DNA of 64,000 bases from Porphyromonadaceae bacterium (GTDB lineage: Bacteria > Bacteroidota > Bacteroidia > Bacteroidales > Porphyromonadaceae), in the NCBI GenBank assembly GCA_030528555.1, contig JAUMYQ010000002.1, positions 109,872-173,871 of the forward strand. Direction: 5' to 3'. The position numbers and the translations under genes were made by a program. Below the pieces are notes generated by a model, which did no database searches, was not told the origin of the DNA, and was given only the letters and a program-made list of their open reading frames with translations. Shown here in pieces: positions 25,873 to 34,465 of the stretch (its first letter is position 1; each line of letters opens with the position of its first letter).

Positions 25873-26838
25873 ATGGGACTATTTAGCTTTTTCAGTAAGA
25901 AGAAGACAGAGGAAGAGAAAGCTCAGCTGGACGAGAGCCTCAATAAGAGTAAGGAAAACATGTTCTCCAAGCTCGCTCGCGCTGTGGCCGGTAAGAGCAA
26001 GGTGGATGATGAGATCCTTGATGACCTTGAGGATGTGCTGGTTACCTCGGATGTTGGGGTGGAAACGACCCTGAAAATCATTCAGCGCATCGAGGAGCGA
26101 GTAGCCCGGGATAAGTACGTGACGACCTCCGAGCTAACTGGCATTCTTCGGGGAGAAATAGCCGCACTGCTTACGGAGAACGGCTCTCAGGACAGCGAGA
26201 GCTTTGCCCCCCAGCACGAGACCAAGCCCTATGTCATCATGGTTGTGGGAGTCAATGGTGTAGGTAAGACAACTACTATTGGCAAGCTTGCTCACCAATT
26301 TAAGAAAGCGGGCCTTAAGGTCATCCTCGGAGCCGCCGATACCTTCCGCGCCGCCGCCATCGAGCAGCTGGAGATTTGGGCTGAGCGTACGGGTACGCCC
26401 CTAGTGAAGCAGAAGATGAACTCTGATCCTGCTTCGGTGGCCTTCGACACCCTGACCTCGGCCGTAGCTCAGGGTGCGGATGTCGTTATCGTGGACACGG
26501 CAGGCCGCCTACATAATAAGGTCGGGCTGATGAATGAGTTGAGCAAAATCAAGCGTGTGATGCAGAAGGTAGTCCCTGATGCGCCACAGGAGGTGCTGCT
26601 GGTTCTGGACGGTTCGACCGGGCAGAACGCCTTTGAGCAGGCCAAGCAGTTCACCGCTGCCACTGAGGTCAATGCCCTCGCAGTGACCAAGCTGGACGGC
26701 ACAGCCAAGGGAGGCGTGGTCATCGGGATATCCGATCAATTCAAGATACCAGTCAAGTACATCGGCATTGGTGAAGGGTTAGATGATCTACAGATTTTCC
26801 AGAAGAAGGAGTTTGTAGACTCTCTCTTCGGTGAGTAA
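25873..26838 (+). CDS. ftsY: Signal recognition particle receptor FtsY
   Basis: A 321-residue SRP GTPase that docks ribosome-SRP complexes at the inner membrane. It has a short charged N-terminus (MGLFSFFSKKKTEEEKAQLD) in place of the long acidic domain of enterobacteria, then the NG domain: P-loop GVNGVGKTTTIGKLA near residue 125, ADTFRAAAIEQL, DTAGRLHNK, TKLDGTAKGG, and the closing IGIGEGLDDLQIF. An upstream in-frame ATG at 25825 overlaps the nspC coding end; the Met at 25873 fits the family better. The gene's stop codon is followed at once by the acyltransferase gene. Confidence 0.95.
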   Translation: MGLFSFFSKKKTEEEKAQLDESLNKSKENMFSKLARAVAGKSKVDDEILDDLEDVLVTSDVGVETTLKIIQRIEERVARDKYVTTSELTGILRGEIAALLTENGSQDSESFAPQHETKPYVIMVVGVNGVGKTTTIGKLAHQFKKAGLKVILGAADTFRAAAIEQLEIWAERTGTPLVKQKMNSDPASVAFDTLTSAVAQGADVVIVDTAGRLHNKVGLMNELSKIKRVMQKVVPDAPQEVLLVLDGSTGQNAFEQAKQFTAATEVNALAVTKLDGTAKGGVVIGISDQFKIPVKYIGIGEGLDDLQIFQKKEFVDSLFGE

Positions 26839-26854
26839 GCTCTATATTTGTCGT

Positions 26855-27667
26855 ATGGTAGGGACGATAGACATCGTGCAGGTGGTGGAGCAGAAGTCGG
26901 GCAAGCGGTTGCCAGGCTTCATGGCCAAGCTTCTACGCAAGCTCATCCACGAGCGAGAGATCAACGATTTCATTACTAGACATGATGGCAAGCAGGGTAA
27001 GGCCTACCTTGATGCCCTACATGAGGATTTCCAAGTAAAGGTCTCTTGGGCTAACCCAGAAGTTCTCCCAGAGAATGGGCGTTGCCTCTTTGTGAGTAAC
27101 CATCCGCTGGGAGCATTCGATGGGGTTGGCATCTCGCGTCTTTTGTGCGAGCGGTATGGCGATGCTCGATATATTGTCAATGACATGCTCCTCCACCTTG
27201 AGGGGTTGCGCTCGATCTTCGTGCCAGTGAACACTTATGGCAAGCAGTCTCGAGCACATCTTGAGCAGCTTAAGGCTATTCTACAGACAGAACTGCCAGT
27301 GGGTTCGTTTCCTGCTGGTTGGTGTTCGCGCAAGTTTGAAGGTCGGGTGCAGGATAGAGCCTGGCAGAAGAGCTTCATTATCTTGGCCATTCAAAGCCAG
27401 CGAGATGTAGTACCGCTACACTTCGCTGGGCAAAACTCGTGGCACTTCTACGCTATCGATAGCCTGAGGCGGATGCTCGGGCTCAAATTTGACATAGCCA
27501 CAGCCCTTCTGCCCGATGAGATGTATCGTTCGAGTGGTAAGAGCTTTGAGGTCTTCGTTGGAGAGCCCATTAGCTGGCAGACGCTGCGCGATATGCCCGG
27601 ATCGGACTATGACAAGGCGCAGTGGGTGAGAGCTCAGAGCTATGCTTTGGCTCCCAGAAAAAAGTAA
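26855..27667 (+). CDS. PlsC-like acyltransferase, likely second step of glycine-lipid synthesis (GlsA type)
   Basis: A 270-residue lysophospholipid-acyltransferase family protein. The acceptor site HX4D is in FVSNHPLGAFDGVG, followed by FVPVNTYGKQ and the glycine motif FPAGWCSRKFEGRVQD in place of the usual FPEG. Directly downstream is a GNAT-type N-acyltransferase, the same pairing as GlsB/GlsA of Bacteroides, which make N-acyl glycine and then the O-acylated glycine lipid. On that basis I infer the O-acylation step. The frame is open from a GTG at 26831, which overlaps ftsY by 8 nt; the ATG at 26855 is the alternative chosen here. The enzyme is expected at the inner membrane. Confidence 0.8.
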   Translation: MVGTIDIVQVVEQKSGKRLPGFMAKLLRKLIHEREINDFITRHDGKQGKAYLDALHEDFQVKVSWANPEVLPENGRCLFVSNHPLGAFDGVGISRLLCERYGDARYIVNDMLLHLEGLRSIFVPVNTYGKQSRAHLEQLKAILQTELPVGSFPAGWCSRKFEGRVQDRAWQKSFIILAIQSQRDVVPLHFAGQNSWHFYAIDSLRRMLGLKFDIATALLPDEMYRSSGKSFEVFVGEPISWQTLRDMPGSDYDKAQWVRAQSYALAPRKK

Positions 27668-27691
27668 GATTAGTAAGCTAGATAATATATA

Positions 27692-28693
27692 ATGGCACAT
27701 GTACAGATGCCTATCATCCCTCCGATAGACCCAGCCCTCATTCGTCGAGAGCTCTCGCAAGATTGCTTCTTGCGTACGACTAATAAGGCGGGCAATGAGC
27801 TCTACATCTTTCGAGCTGCCGATGCGCCCAATACCATGTACGAGGTGGGACGGCTTCGTGAGGAGGCTTTCCGCTTCTATGGTGGTGGTACGGGCAAGGA
27901 TGTTGATCTAGACGAATTTGACCTCGCTCCCGATGGCTACACTCAGCTCATTGTTTGGGACCCAGCTGAGCAGGCGATCCTTGGAGGATATCGTTTCATC
28001 TTTGGGTCAGATGTGCGTCTAGACGAGGCTGGTAAGCCGATGCTCGCCACTGGGGAGATGTTCACTTTCAGTGAGGAGTTTCTCAGGGATTACCTACCTT
28101 ATACTATAGAGCTAGGGCGGTCTTTCGTGTCCCTGCCTTATCAGTCGACCCGAATGGGTTCAAAGTCTATGTTTGCCTTGGATAACCTCTGGGATGGCCT
28201 CGGCGCACTGACCGTGCTTAACAAGCAAATGCGCTACTTCTACGGCAAGGTGACCATGTATGCCGACTACAATCCTCGGGCGAGGAATCTCATTCTTTAC
28301 TTTCTCGATAAACATTTTCGAGATGATAAGGGGCTGGTAGTGCCCATCGATCCACTGCCAATAGAGGTCGATTTGGAGGAGGTAGCGCAGCTATTCCCCA
28401 CCGATAGCTTCAAGCAGAACTATCGCGCCCTCAACAAAGAGGTGCGTGCCATGGGCATCAACGTTCCTCCCTTGGTGAGTGCCTATATGTCCCTTTCGCC
28501 AGATATGAAGGTCTTCGGCACGGCCATCAATCACGAGTTTGGTGCAGTGGAGGAGACGGGTATCCTAATAGCCATTGACAAGATCCTCGATGAGAAACGG
28601 GAGCGGCACATCCTCAGTTTTCAGATAACCAAAGAGCATAGTCTCAGGCTATGGAATCGCATATTGAGACGGGTCGGCTTGGTGAGGAGATAG
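27692..28693 (+). CDS. GNAT-type N-acyltransferase, likely glycine N-acyltransferase (GlsB type)
   Basis: A 333-residue protein of the hemolysin/OlsB-like GNAT family, whose members transfer a fatty acyl chain to an amino acid. Family marks include GRLREEAFRFYGGGTGKDVD near residue 52, DEFD, LGGYRFIFG near 108, and ELGRSFVSLPYQ near 146, where this family binds the acyl donor. With the PlsC-like gene 25 nt upstream it matches the two-enzyme route to glycine and serine-glycine lipids, which are abundant in Bacteroides and Porphyromonas. Ornithine as the amino acid is an alternative that sequence alone does not exclude. The last 43 nt overlap yraN in another frame. Confidence 0.82.
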   Translation: MAHVQMPIIPPIDPALIRRELSQDCFLRTTNKAGNELYIFRAADAPNTMYEVGRLREEAFRFYGGGTGKDVDLDEFDLAPDGYTQLIVWDPAEQAILGGYRFIFGSDVRLDEAGKPMLATGEMFTFSEEFLRDYLPYTIELGRSFVSLPYQSTRMGSKSMFALDNLWDGLGALTVLNKQMRYFYGKVTMYADYNPRARNLILYFLDKHFRDDKGLVVPIDPLPIEVDLEEVAQLFPTDSFKQNYRALNKEVRAMGINVPPLVSAYMSLSPDMKVFGTAINHEFGAVEETGILIAIDKILDEKRERHILSFQITKEHSLRLWNRILRRVGLVRR

Positions 28694-29040
28694 CCTGTCG
28701 TTATATTGAGGGGCTTGGTTGGCGTATCCTTGAGCGCAACTGGCGTTGGGGACACAAGGAGGCCGATATAATCGCCCAATATGGGAGGGAGCTCATCATT
28801 GTTGAGGTTAAGACTCGCTCGGCATCCGTCTTTGGTTCGGCCATCGAAGCTGTAAAAGAGCCCAAGCAGCGTAATCTTATTGCTCTGGCAAACCGATATA
28901 TCAGCCAATTTGTCCTTGACCTTTCGGTGCGTTATGACGTGGTTGGCATAGACATAGCGGAAGATACGAGCTATACCATCACCCACATCGAGCGGGCTTT
29001 TTATCCGAGGCTTAGGGGTGCATCTCGGCAAGCTCGCTAG
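28651..29040 (+). CDS. YraN/UPF0102 family putative endonuclease
   Basis: A 129-residue protein of the UPF0102 family, which has a restriction-endonuclease-like fold. Typical parts are GRLGEEIACRYIEGLGWRIL near residue 8, the active-site pattern with Glu, Asp and Glu-x-Lys in KEADIIAQYGRELIIVEVKT (residues 36-55), and RYDVVGID near 93. The function is not settled; roles in recombination or DNA repair have been proposed. The ATG at 28651 lies inside the end of the N-acyltransferase gene, giving a 43-nt overlap, which suggests translational coupling. It closes the ftsY operon. Confidence 0.9.
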   Translation: MESHIETGRLGEEIACRYIEGLGWRILERNWRWGHKEADIIAQYGRELIIVEVKTRSASVFGSAIEAVKEPKQRNLIALANRYISQFVLDLSVRYDVVGIDIAEDTSYTITHIERAFYPRLRGASRQAR

Positions 29041-29094
29041 CCATACCCGATTGCCCAGTCCGTCATTGGGTAGCAACTTATAGACGATTAACTC

Positions 29095-31200
29095 ATGATG
29101 AAGCGAATATTCCTCCTCTGTTTCTTCCTCATAGCCTTTCTTCCTCTCGAGTGGCTGTGTGCTCAGGGCTATGAGATCCAGGCTGAGAAGACGATTAGTG
29201 ACGAAGAGCGCGTGGTGCGAGGCGACAAACTCAAGGCCTACCGCATTTTGCCTAAAGTGGGGATGCCCATGAGGATCAACGTTCGCGACAGTATTACGCT
29301 CGGCACGCATGGCTACCTTACCCCCGAGCATCGCTCTCTCGGTGTGGTTTATACGGGCAATGCTATTAGCCCTTGGCAGAGCAAAATCTTCTTTGATCGA
29401 GCCTTCAGACCTAATGACTTCATCTATTGGAACAGCTTCGAAGGGATGCAGTACCGCCCCGAGGAGGTGCTCTGGTACGACACTAAGACCCCTTTTACTT
29501 ATGTCCACTATCATAAAAATCTCCAGACTGTAGAGAGCGAGGAGATTCTTAAGGGGACATTGTCCCTTAACCTCGGCAAGGCCCTGAACTTCGGGGCGAG
29601 TTTTCACTACGCTGGAGCGGAGGGCTTCTATAGTTCCACTCGAAGTAAAGATGCACGTTATCGGGTCTTTGGGAGCTATCAGAGCGACCGCTATGACGCT
29701 TGGACCTATATAGCCAACGATTACTATAAGATGAGTGAATCGGGAGGTATTACTAATTTGGAGCAAATCCTAGATCCTGACAAATATTCAGATGGACGGC
29801 TAAGGCTCAATAGTAGAGATATCCCTACGCGTATCCCTGCCGATATGCTTTTCAATCGTTTACGTTCGGGGCATGGCTTTCTCTCTCATCGCTACAAGCT
29901 CGGTTATATCAAGCGCACCGCCATCAAGGCCAAAGATGCATCTCCTCCTATTTCGGGAGAGAATGTTCCGAGGATGAAGGATAACCTCCCTCTTGACCTG
30001 GCTGGAGGAATCGATCAGGCCGATAGTAACGTCTTTGTCCCTGTGGCTAGTATCGGGCACATGGTCTACTACAACAAGCAAAGTCGGCGTATGATCTCTA
30101 CTATTGAGGACGAACTTTGGAGTAATATCTTTGGTACGCCCACAATGAAGCGTAGGCGTATCCTCTCTAACGGTTCGGAGCAGGAGTATATTCTCCCCAA
30201 CGATACGGCCGAACTGACTACGCTGACCAACACTTTCTCCCTTTCTTTAATGGAGAATTTTCGTCCTTGGGTCAAGTTTGGCCTCTCAGCGTATCTCCGC
30301 ACCGAGAACTCATGGGTGGCTAACCCTAACCGTACGACTGGGATATACCGAGGAGCAGACAGCTTCTTCTCTACCTTCGTTGGGGGACATGCCTCGCGCC
30401 ATACTGGGAAAGGTTTAAACTTTGACCTTATGGCCGAGCTAGGTGTGCTAGGTCGAGACCTTGGTGCTTTTCAAGTGGATGCTCAGTTGCAGAGCCAATT
30501 TAGTCTCTTTGACCAGAAGTTTGCCCTCATGTTAGACGGCAAATTTCAGAACCACCGTCCAGCCTATTTCATGGCGCACCATCACGGTACTTTTGGCTAT
30601 TGGGATGAGGACTTTGGTTTTAGCCGAAGGTTTGATCTAGGTGGCAAGATTGATTTCTCGAGTTGGGGGACCTGGGTAGTTCTACGTACAGCTTCTCTAC
30701 AGAACTACCTCTACTGGGGCTCAGATGCTCGGGCTAGGCAGAGCAGAGATATCATGCAGGTGGCCATGCTGCGTCTGGGGCATAAGTACCGCCTAGGGCC
30801 TCTCGGCTGGGATCTAGAGGCAGCCTATCAGCTGAGTAGCCATCAGCAGGCCATCCCTCTGCCAGCTCTGACAGCTCGAGCGGATTTGTATCTAGACCTT
30901 CTACTCTTTCGGGTGCTGGCCGTTCAGATCGGTGCGGAGGGCTATTGGAATACCGCCTACTATGCTCCCTATTATCATCCTGGGCATCAGCAATTCATAT
31001 CCCAGATGGAGTATAAGGTTGGCGGTAAAGCTCCGCTTATCAATGGCTATGCAAACTTTCGTCTCAAGGGTATCCGCTTCTACTTCAGGATGTTTAACTT
31101 GGGTGAGGTCTTGATGAAAAACGATCGTCTATCGGCGCATCTCTATCCTTACAATCCAATGCATTTGCAGGCTGGAATATCTGTAGACTTAGATAGCTGA
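29095..31200 (+). CDS. Putative porin of the Bacteroidetes outer membrane
   Basis: A 701-residue exported protein (signal peptide to about residue 23, LCAQ). From about residue 70 onward it is a long series of amphipathic beta strands with frequent Tyr, Trp and Phe (for example FGSYQSDRYDAWTYIANDYY, FQNHRPAYFMAHHHGTFGYW), ending in strands AGISVDL. This pattern and VLWYDTKTPFTYVHYH match the putative porin (Porin_10-like) family. It probably forms a large outer-membrane beta-barrel; its substrate is unknown. It lies 54 nt after yraN and 8 nt before the solute-binding-like protein, with which it is likely coexpressed. Confidence 0.82.
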   Translation: MMKRIFLLCFFLIAFLPLEWLCAQGYEIQAEKTISDEERVVRGDKLKAYRILPKVGMPMRINVRDSITLGTHGYLTPEHRSLGVVYTGNAISPWQSKIFFDRAFRPNDFIYWNSFEGMQYRPEEVLWYDTKTPFTYVHYHKNLQTVESEEILKGTLSLNLGKALNFGASFHYAGAEGFYSSTRSKDARYRVFGSYQSDRYDAWTYIANDYYKMSESGGITNLEQILDPDKYSDGRLRLNSRDIPTRIPADMLFNRLRSGHGFLSHRYKLGYIKRTAIKAKDASPPISGENVPRMKDNLPLDLAGGIDQADSNVFVPVASIGHMVYYNKQSRRMISTIEDELWSNIFGTPTMKRRRILSNGSEQEYILPNDTAELTTLTNTFSLSLMENFRPWVKFGLSAYLRTENSWVANPNRTTGIYRGADSFFSTFVGGHASRHTGKGLNFDLMAELGVLGRDLGAFQVDAQLQSQFSLFDQKFALMLDGKFQNHRPAYFMAHHHGTFGYWDEDFGFSRRFDLGGKIDFSSWGTWVVLRTASLQNYLYWGSDARARQSRDIMQVAMLRLGHKYRLGPLGWDLEAAYQLSSHQQAIPLPALTARADLYLDLLLFRVLAVQIGAEGYWNTAYYAPYYHPGHQQFISQMEYKVGGKAPLINGYANFRLKGIRFYFRMFNLGEVLMKNDRLSAHLYPYNPMHLQAGISVDLDS

Positions 31201-31208
31201 GAATAATT

Positions 31209-32003
31209 GTGAGAAGCAAATACGTTACTCCTCGTTTTGTACTCTATCTTGTGATATTGGTAGTCACCATTCTGGTTTTCTCCTATCAAATGCACAAGGC
31301 TAGGGATGTGTCACGTCGAGAGCAAGAGACTTTTTTAGGAAGGGATTGGATGGATATAGATGGTAAGTCTACCCTAATCATTGCGACGGACTATGGTGTG
31401 ACTCCTAGTCGTCACGATACTAGAGAGCTAGAGCATCTGTATCGTTTGGCGCAGCTTGTTAAGAGACGTACGGGGGTGGAGGTTGAGGTTCGTTTAGAGT
31501 CTAGGTTAGACAACCTACTTGATGCCTTAGAGCAGGGTGAGATAGATTTGCTAGCAGGTAACCTCCCACGTACTAGCTCAGTAGATACTATACGCTTCAG
31601 TTGGATGCGCCCTATCCTCATCGGTCCAGTGTTACTAGCTCAGCGTAACGACACGGCTATACTTATCAAGAGCCAGTTGGAGCTATCAGGTAAGACTATA
31701 GCACTACCCTCGGGTAGTGCTTATAAAATCTTTGTTGAGCATCTAGCTCAGGAGATGGGTATAGATATTTACACGAAAGAGTACCCTAATACCGATATAG
31801 AGTCCATAGTGAAACTGATCCAGGATAGCCAAGCTGACTATACCCTTTGTCCATCCTATCGGTCTCAATATTACGTTGCTCTCTATCCTGATCTTGATAT
31901 TAGCTTGCCTATTACTTATACACTCCGTTCTGGCTGGTTACTCCGTTCTACCTCCCGAGTCTTACAGGATAGTATCTCTTCGTGGTTGAGAGCATTGTCT
32001 TGA
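31209..32003 (+). CDS. Membrane-anchored solute-binding-like protein (MltF N-domain type)
   Basis: A 264-residue protein starting at GTG. One N-terminal transmembrane anchor (about residues 10-26, FVLYLVILVVTILVFSY) is followed by a family 3 periplasmic binding fold: STLIIATDYGV, RTGVEVEVRLES, LEQGEIDLLAGNLP, GKTIALPSGSAYKIFVEHL and DYTLCPSYRS. In MltF a domain of this kind precedes a lytic transglycosylase domain, but here the protein stops before any such domain and there is no trace of it downstream. No ABC permease or ATPase is nearby. It may sense peptidoglycan fragments or a ligand delivered by the porin encoded 8 nt upstream. That role is inference. Confidence 0.78.
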   Translation: MRSKYVTPRFVLYLVILVVTILVFSYQMHKARDVSRREQETFLGRDWMDIDGKSTLIIATDYGVTPSRHDTRELEHLYRLAQLVKRRTGVEVEVRLESRLDNLLDALEQGEIDLLAGNLPRTSSVDTIRFSWMRPILIGPVLLAQRNDTAILIKSQLELSGKTIALPSGSAYKIFVEHLAQEMGIDIYTKEYPNTDIESIVKLIQDSQADYTLCPSYRSQYYVALYPDLDISLPITYTLRSGWLLRSTSRVLQDSISSWLRALS

Positions 32004-32077
32004 GGGTACCAAATTATTTTCGAATTATATCTCCTCCCAAAGTGGTGGAGCAATGTAGAATTTGCTCCTGTTCCTTT

Positions 32078-32125
32078 CATTCTAGAAAGCCTTAAGAAAG
32101 GGCTTTCTGGAATGATTGTTTTGTT
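32078..32125 (+). terminator. Terminator after the porin operon
   Basis: CATTCTAGAAAGCC pairs with GGCTTTCTGGAATG around a short loop, followed by a T-rich ATTGTTTTGTT. Confidence 0.75.
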
Positions 32126-32269
32126 CTCCGAAGGAGATGGTGAGATACTATTGCTTGAACGTGAAGAAAGTATTGTTTCTTAAGGCTCGAGGCACATAGA
32201 GAGGATGCTCATCTTTGGCTAGATAGTAGATGCAGGAGTGGCTTGAAGTCTTTATTTTTGTCGTCAGAT

Positions 32270-33271
32270 ATGTCAAAGTTTTTGTCGTCACAGGCTCAAG
32301 GCCAACGGATTTCTCTACACGAAGTATTGGAACGAGTGATTACTGCATCCGTTCATGGGGATGGTCTGTCTGATGGGGTGACATGTACGCCTATTTACGA
32401 AGGGCGTAATACACTCTATCGGGTTCAGCTTGCTCCTCAAGGGCTTAGCTATGCTGTCAAATATTTTGGTCAGCTATCCCTATGGAGACGACTTTACTAT
32501 AGCTACGTGGGCCGGAGCAAGGCGGAGCGATCGTTTGTTAATGCTACTCGGCTACTCAAGCTTGGCATTAGCACACCTGCCCCGATTGGTTATCAAGAGG
32601 GCCGTAATGCTTGGGGGCTGCTTGGGGTAAGTAGCTACAGCTGTGAGTTACTTGAGGGGGTAGAGCGGGGCATCTATCCGCATGTCTACGGCTGGGCCGC
32701 TCCCAAGGGCTTTTTGAAGGCTTTGGCTCGATTTATCGCTCATCTGCATGAGGCAGGCGTGGAGCACCTTGACCTTTCACCAGGCAACGTGATGTATAGA
32801 TATCATGGGGAGGGGGGATATACGTTCTACCTCATAGACCTTAATAGAATGTACTTTCGGCATCGCCCCCTCACATTGGCAGAGGCAGCGAGTAATCTTG
32901 CTCGTCTCTTTGTAGCCAAGTCGGTTAGCTCTCAGTTTGCTTGTCATTATGCTGACGCTCGTGACTGGAAACCCGAAAAAACTAAGGACGCAATCAATAC
33001 AGCTGCTGATGCCTTTTGGATCGGTAGGCTTGGTAAACTCTCGAGGCGTTGGTGCAAGCAAGTACTTGGAGTGTCATTAGTAGTTTATTACTTGCGGATG
33101 CTGGACTATAGGCTTACGAGGGCTGCCCGCAAGTTTTTTTCGAAGAGGTCAAGTTTTTACCGTAGTCTATACAGAAGGGAGGTGGCGCTCTATGCTCGTT
33201 ACCTTGCTGCCGAAGATATCAGACATGCTCTTCGGGCTCGCGAGGGCTACGGCTACACGATAAGACAATAG
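32270..33271 (+). CDS. InaA/Kdo-kinase-like sugar kinase
   Basis: A 333-residue protein-kinase-like enzyme of the lipopolysaccharide kinase (InaA/KdkA) group. A nucleotide-binding lobe includes YAVKYFG near residue 62, and the catalytic loop is GVEHLDLSPGNVMY near 165, with HxDx4N, followed by the metal-binding Asp in FYLIDLNRMYF. It probably phosphorylates a sugar of the LPS core or lipid A-proximal region on the cytoplasmic face. A TTG at 32243 would add nine residues; the ATG at 32270 is preferred. It opens a four-gene set with two glycosyltransferases and an O-antigen ligase-like protein, which supports the surface-glycan role. Confidence 0.85.
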   Translation: MSKFLSSQAQGQRISLHEVLERVITASVHGDGLSDGVTCTPIYEGRNTLYRVQLAPQGLSYAVKYFGQLSLWRRLYYSYVGRSKAERSFVNATRLLKLGISTPAPIGYQEGRNAWGLLGVSSYSCELLEGVERGIYPHVYGWAAPKGFLKALARFIAHLHEAGVEHLDLSPGNVMYRYHGEGGYTFYLIDLNRMYFRHRPLTLAEAASNLARLFVAKSVSSQFACHYADARDWKPEKTKDAINTAADAFWIGRLGKLSRRWCKQVLGVSLVVYYLRMLDYRLTRAARKFFSKRSSFYRSLYRREVALYARYLAAEDIRHALRAREGYGYTIRQ

Positions 33272-33284
33272 ACATTGGTACACT

Positions 33285-34427
33285 ATGAATATCGCTTTCG
33301 ATGCCAAACGCATCACTAGTAACGCTACGGGGCTTGGCAATTACAGCCGCTACATCGTGGGGGCCTTGGCCGAGTATTACCCAGAGAGTAACTATTTGCT
33401 CTGTGCTCCATCGGTAGGTAATCCACGTCTCTACGAAGAACTTCTGCGTCACCGCTCTGTTACGATGCACACTCCTGAGGGAAGTTTAGGTAAACTGCTT
33501 GGGGCGTGGTGGCGTAATCGAGGCGTGAAGTCCGTTTTGTTGAGAGAGGAGGTCGATATTTATCACGGACTGAGTAATGAATTGCCCTATGGGCTCTTTC
33601 GAGAGAAGCGTATCGGGACGGTTGTTACGATACACGACCTTGCATTTGTACATCATCCAGAGTTTTACAGCTCCATCGATAGGGTACTGTATAGACAGAA
33701 GTATAGGGCATCGGCTCGGGCTGCTGACCATGTTATTGCCGTGAGCGAATTTACACGTCGTGATCTCATCGAGATGTGGGGGGTGGAGGAGGACAGAGTT
33801 TCGGTCGTCTATCAGGGCTGTTCTCCTCGTTTCGCTCAGATGCGTCCTGAGGAGATTGCTTTTGCTCGAGGGCACTATCAGTTACCTGAGCGATATATTC
33901 TCTTCGTAGGGAGTATTGAGGAACGGAAGAATTTGCGCCTTGTGGTGCGTGCCTTGGCAGCTCTTCGAGATAAGGGGCTGCACTTGCTTGCCATTGGGCG
34001 GCGTACTCCCTATTGTGATGCTGTGATGTCGGAGGCTCGTCGCTTAGGAGTGATGGGGCAGGTACGCCTGATGCATCAGGTCCCCACCGTTCATCTACCT
34101 GGTATCTATGGTGGAGCGGAGGTTTTTGTTTATCCATCACGTTTCGAAGGTTTTGGTATCCCCCTTATTGAGGCTCTCAATGCTGGAGTTCCTGTTATTG
34201 GGGCGACAGGCAGTTGCCTTGAGGAGGCTGGAGGGCCGTATAGCCTCTATACAGATCCTGATGATGCTGACATGCTCTCCGACCTTATCTTCTCGGTGAT
34301 CGACAGTCCTAGCCAGAGGGCGAAGATGGTACGTGAGGGGCGGAGCTATGCCCAGCGGTTCAATCCTAAACAAATCGTGCGAGAGCTCCGCTCCGTCTAC
34401 GAGAATGTTCTACTAACTCACGACTAG
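33285..34427 (+). CDS. Family 4 glycosyltransferase
   Basis: A 380-residue GT-B enzyme. The N-terminal domain has the acceptor-side glycine loop NATGLGNYSRYIV near residue 13 and VTIHDLAFVHHPEFY near 111. The C-terminal donor domain has FVGSIEERKNLRLVVRAL near 206 and the nucleotide-sugar motif FVYPSRFEGFGIPLIEALNA near 281 (EX7E type). No membrane segment is present. It lies 13 nt after the kinase gene and 38 nt before a second GT4 gene, so it is part of a glycan assembly operon. Mannose-type donors are common in this family but cannot be confirmed here. Confidence 0.92.
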   Translation: MNIAFDAKRITSNATGLGNYSRYIVGALAEYYPESNYLLCAPSVGNPRLYEELLRHRSVTMHTPEGSLGKLLGAWWRNRGVKSVLLREEVDIYHGLSNELPYGLFREKRIGTVVTIHDLAFVHHPEFYSSIDRVLYRQKYRASARAADHVIAVSEFTRRDLIEMWGVEEDRVSVVYQGCSPRFAQMRPEEIAFARGHYQLPERYILFVGSIEERKNLRLVVRALAALRDKGLHLLAIGRRTPYCDAVMSEARRLGVMGQVRLMHQVPTVHLPGIYGGAEVFVYPSRFEGFGIPLIEALNAGVPVIGATGSCLEEAGGPYSLYTDPDDADMLSDLIFSVIDSPSQRAKMVREGRSYAQRFNPKQIVRELRSVYENVLLTHD

Positions 34428-34465
34428 CTATTCTACGGATATCATTATAAACCAAAGTTTTCCCT

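Noticed and set aside
26843-26850. TATATTTG -7 match inside the ftsY-acyltransferase junction
   Set aside because: No -33 element at the right spacing, and the genes are contiguous; likely chance.
28621-29766. 381-codon minus-strand ORF across yraN and the porin start
   Set aside because: It crosses two well-supported plus-strand genes, has no recognisable motif and no upstream promoter element.
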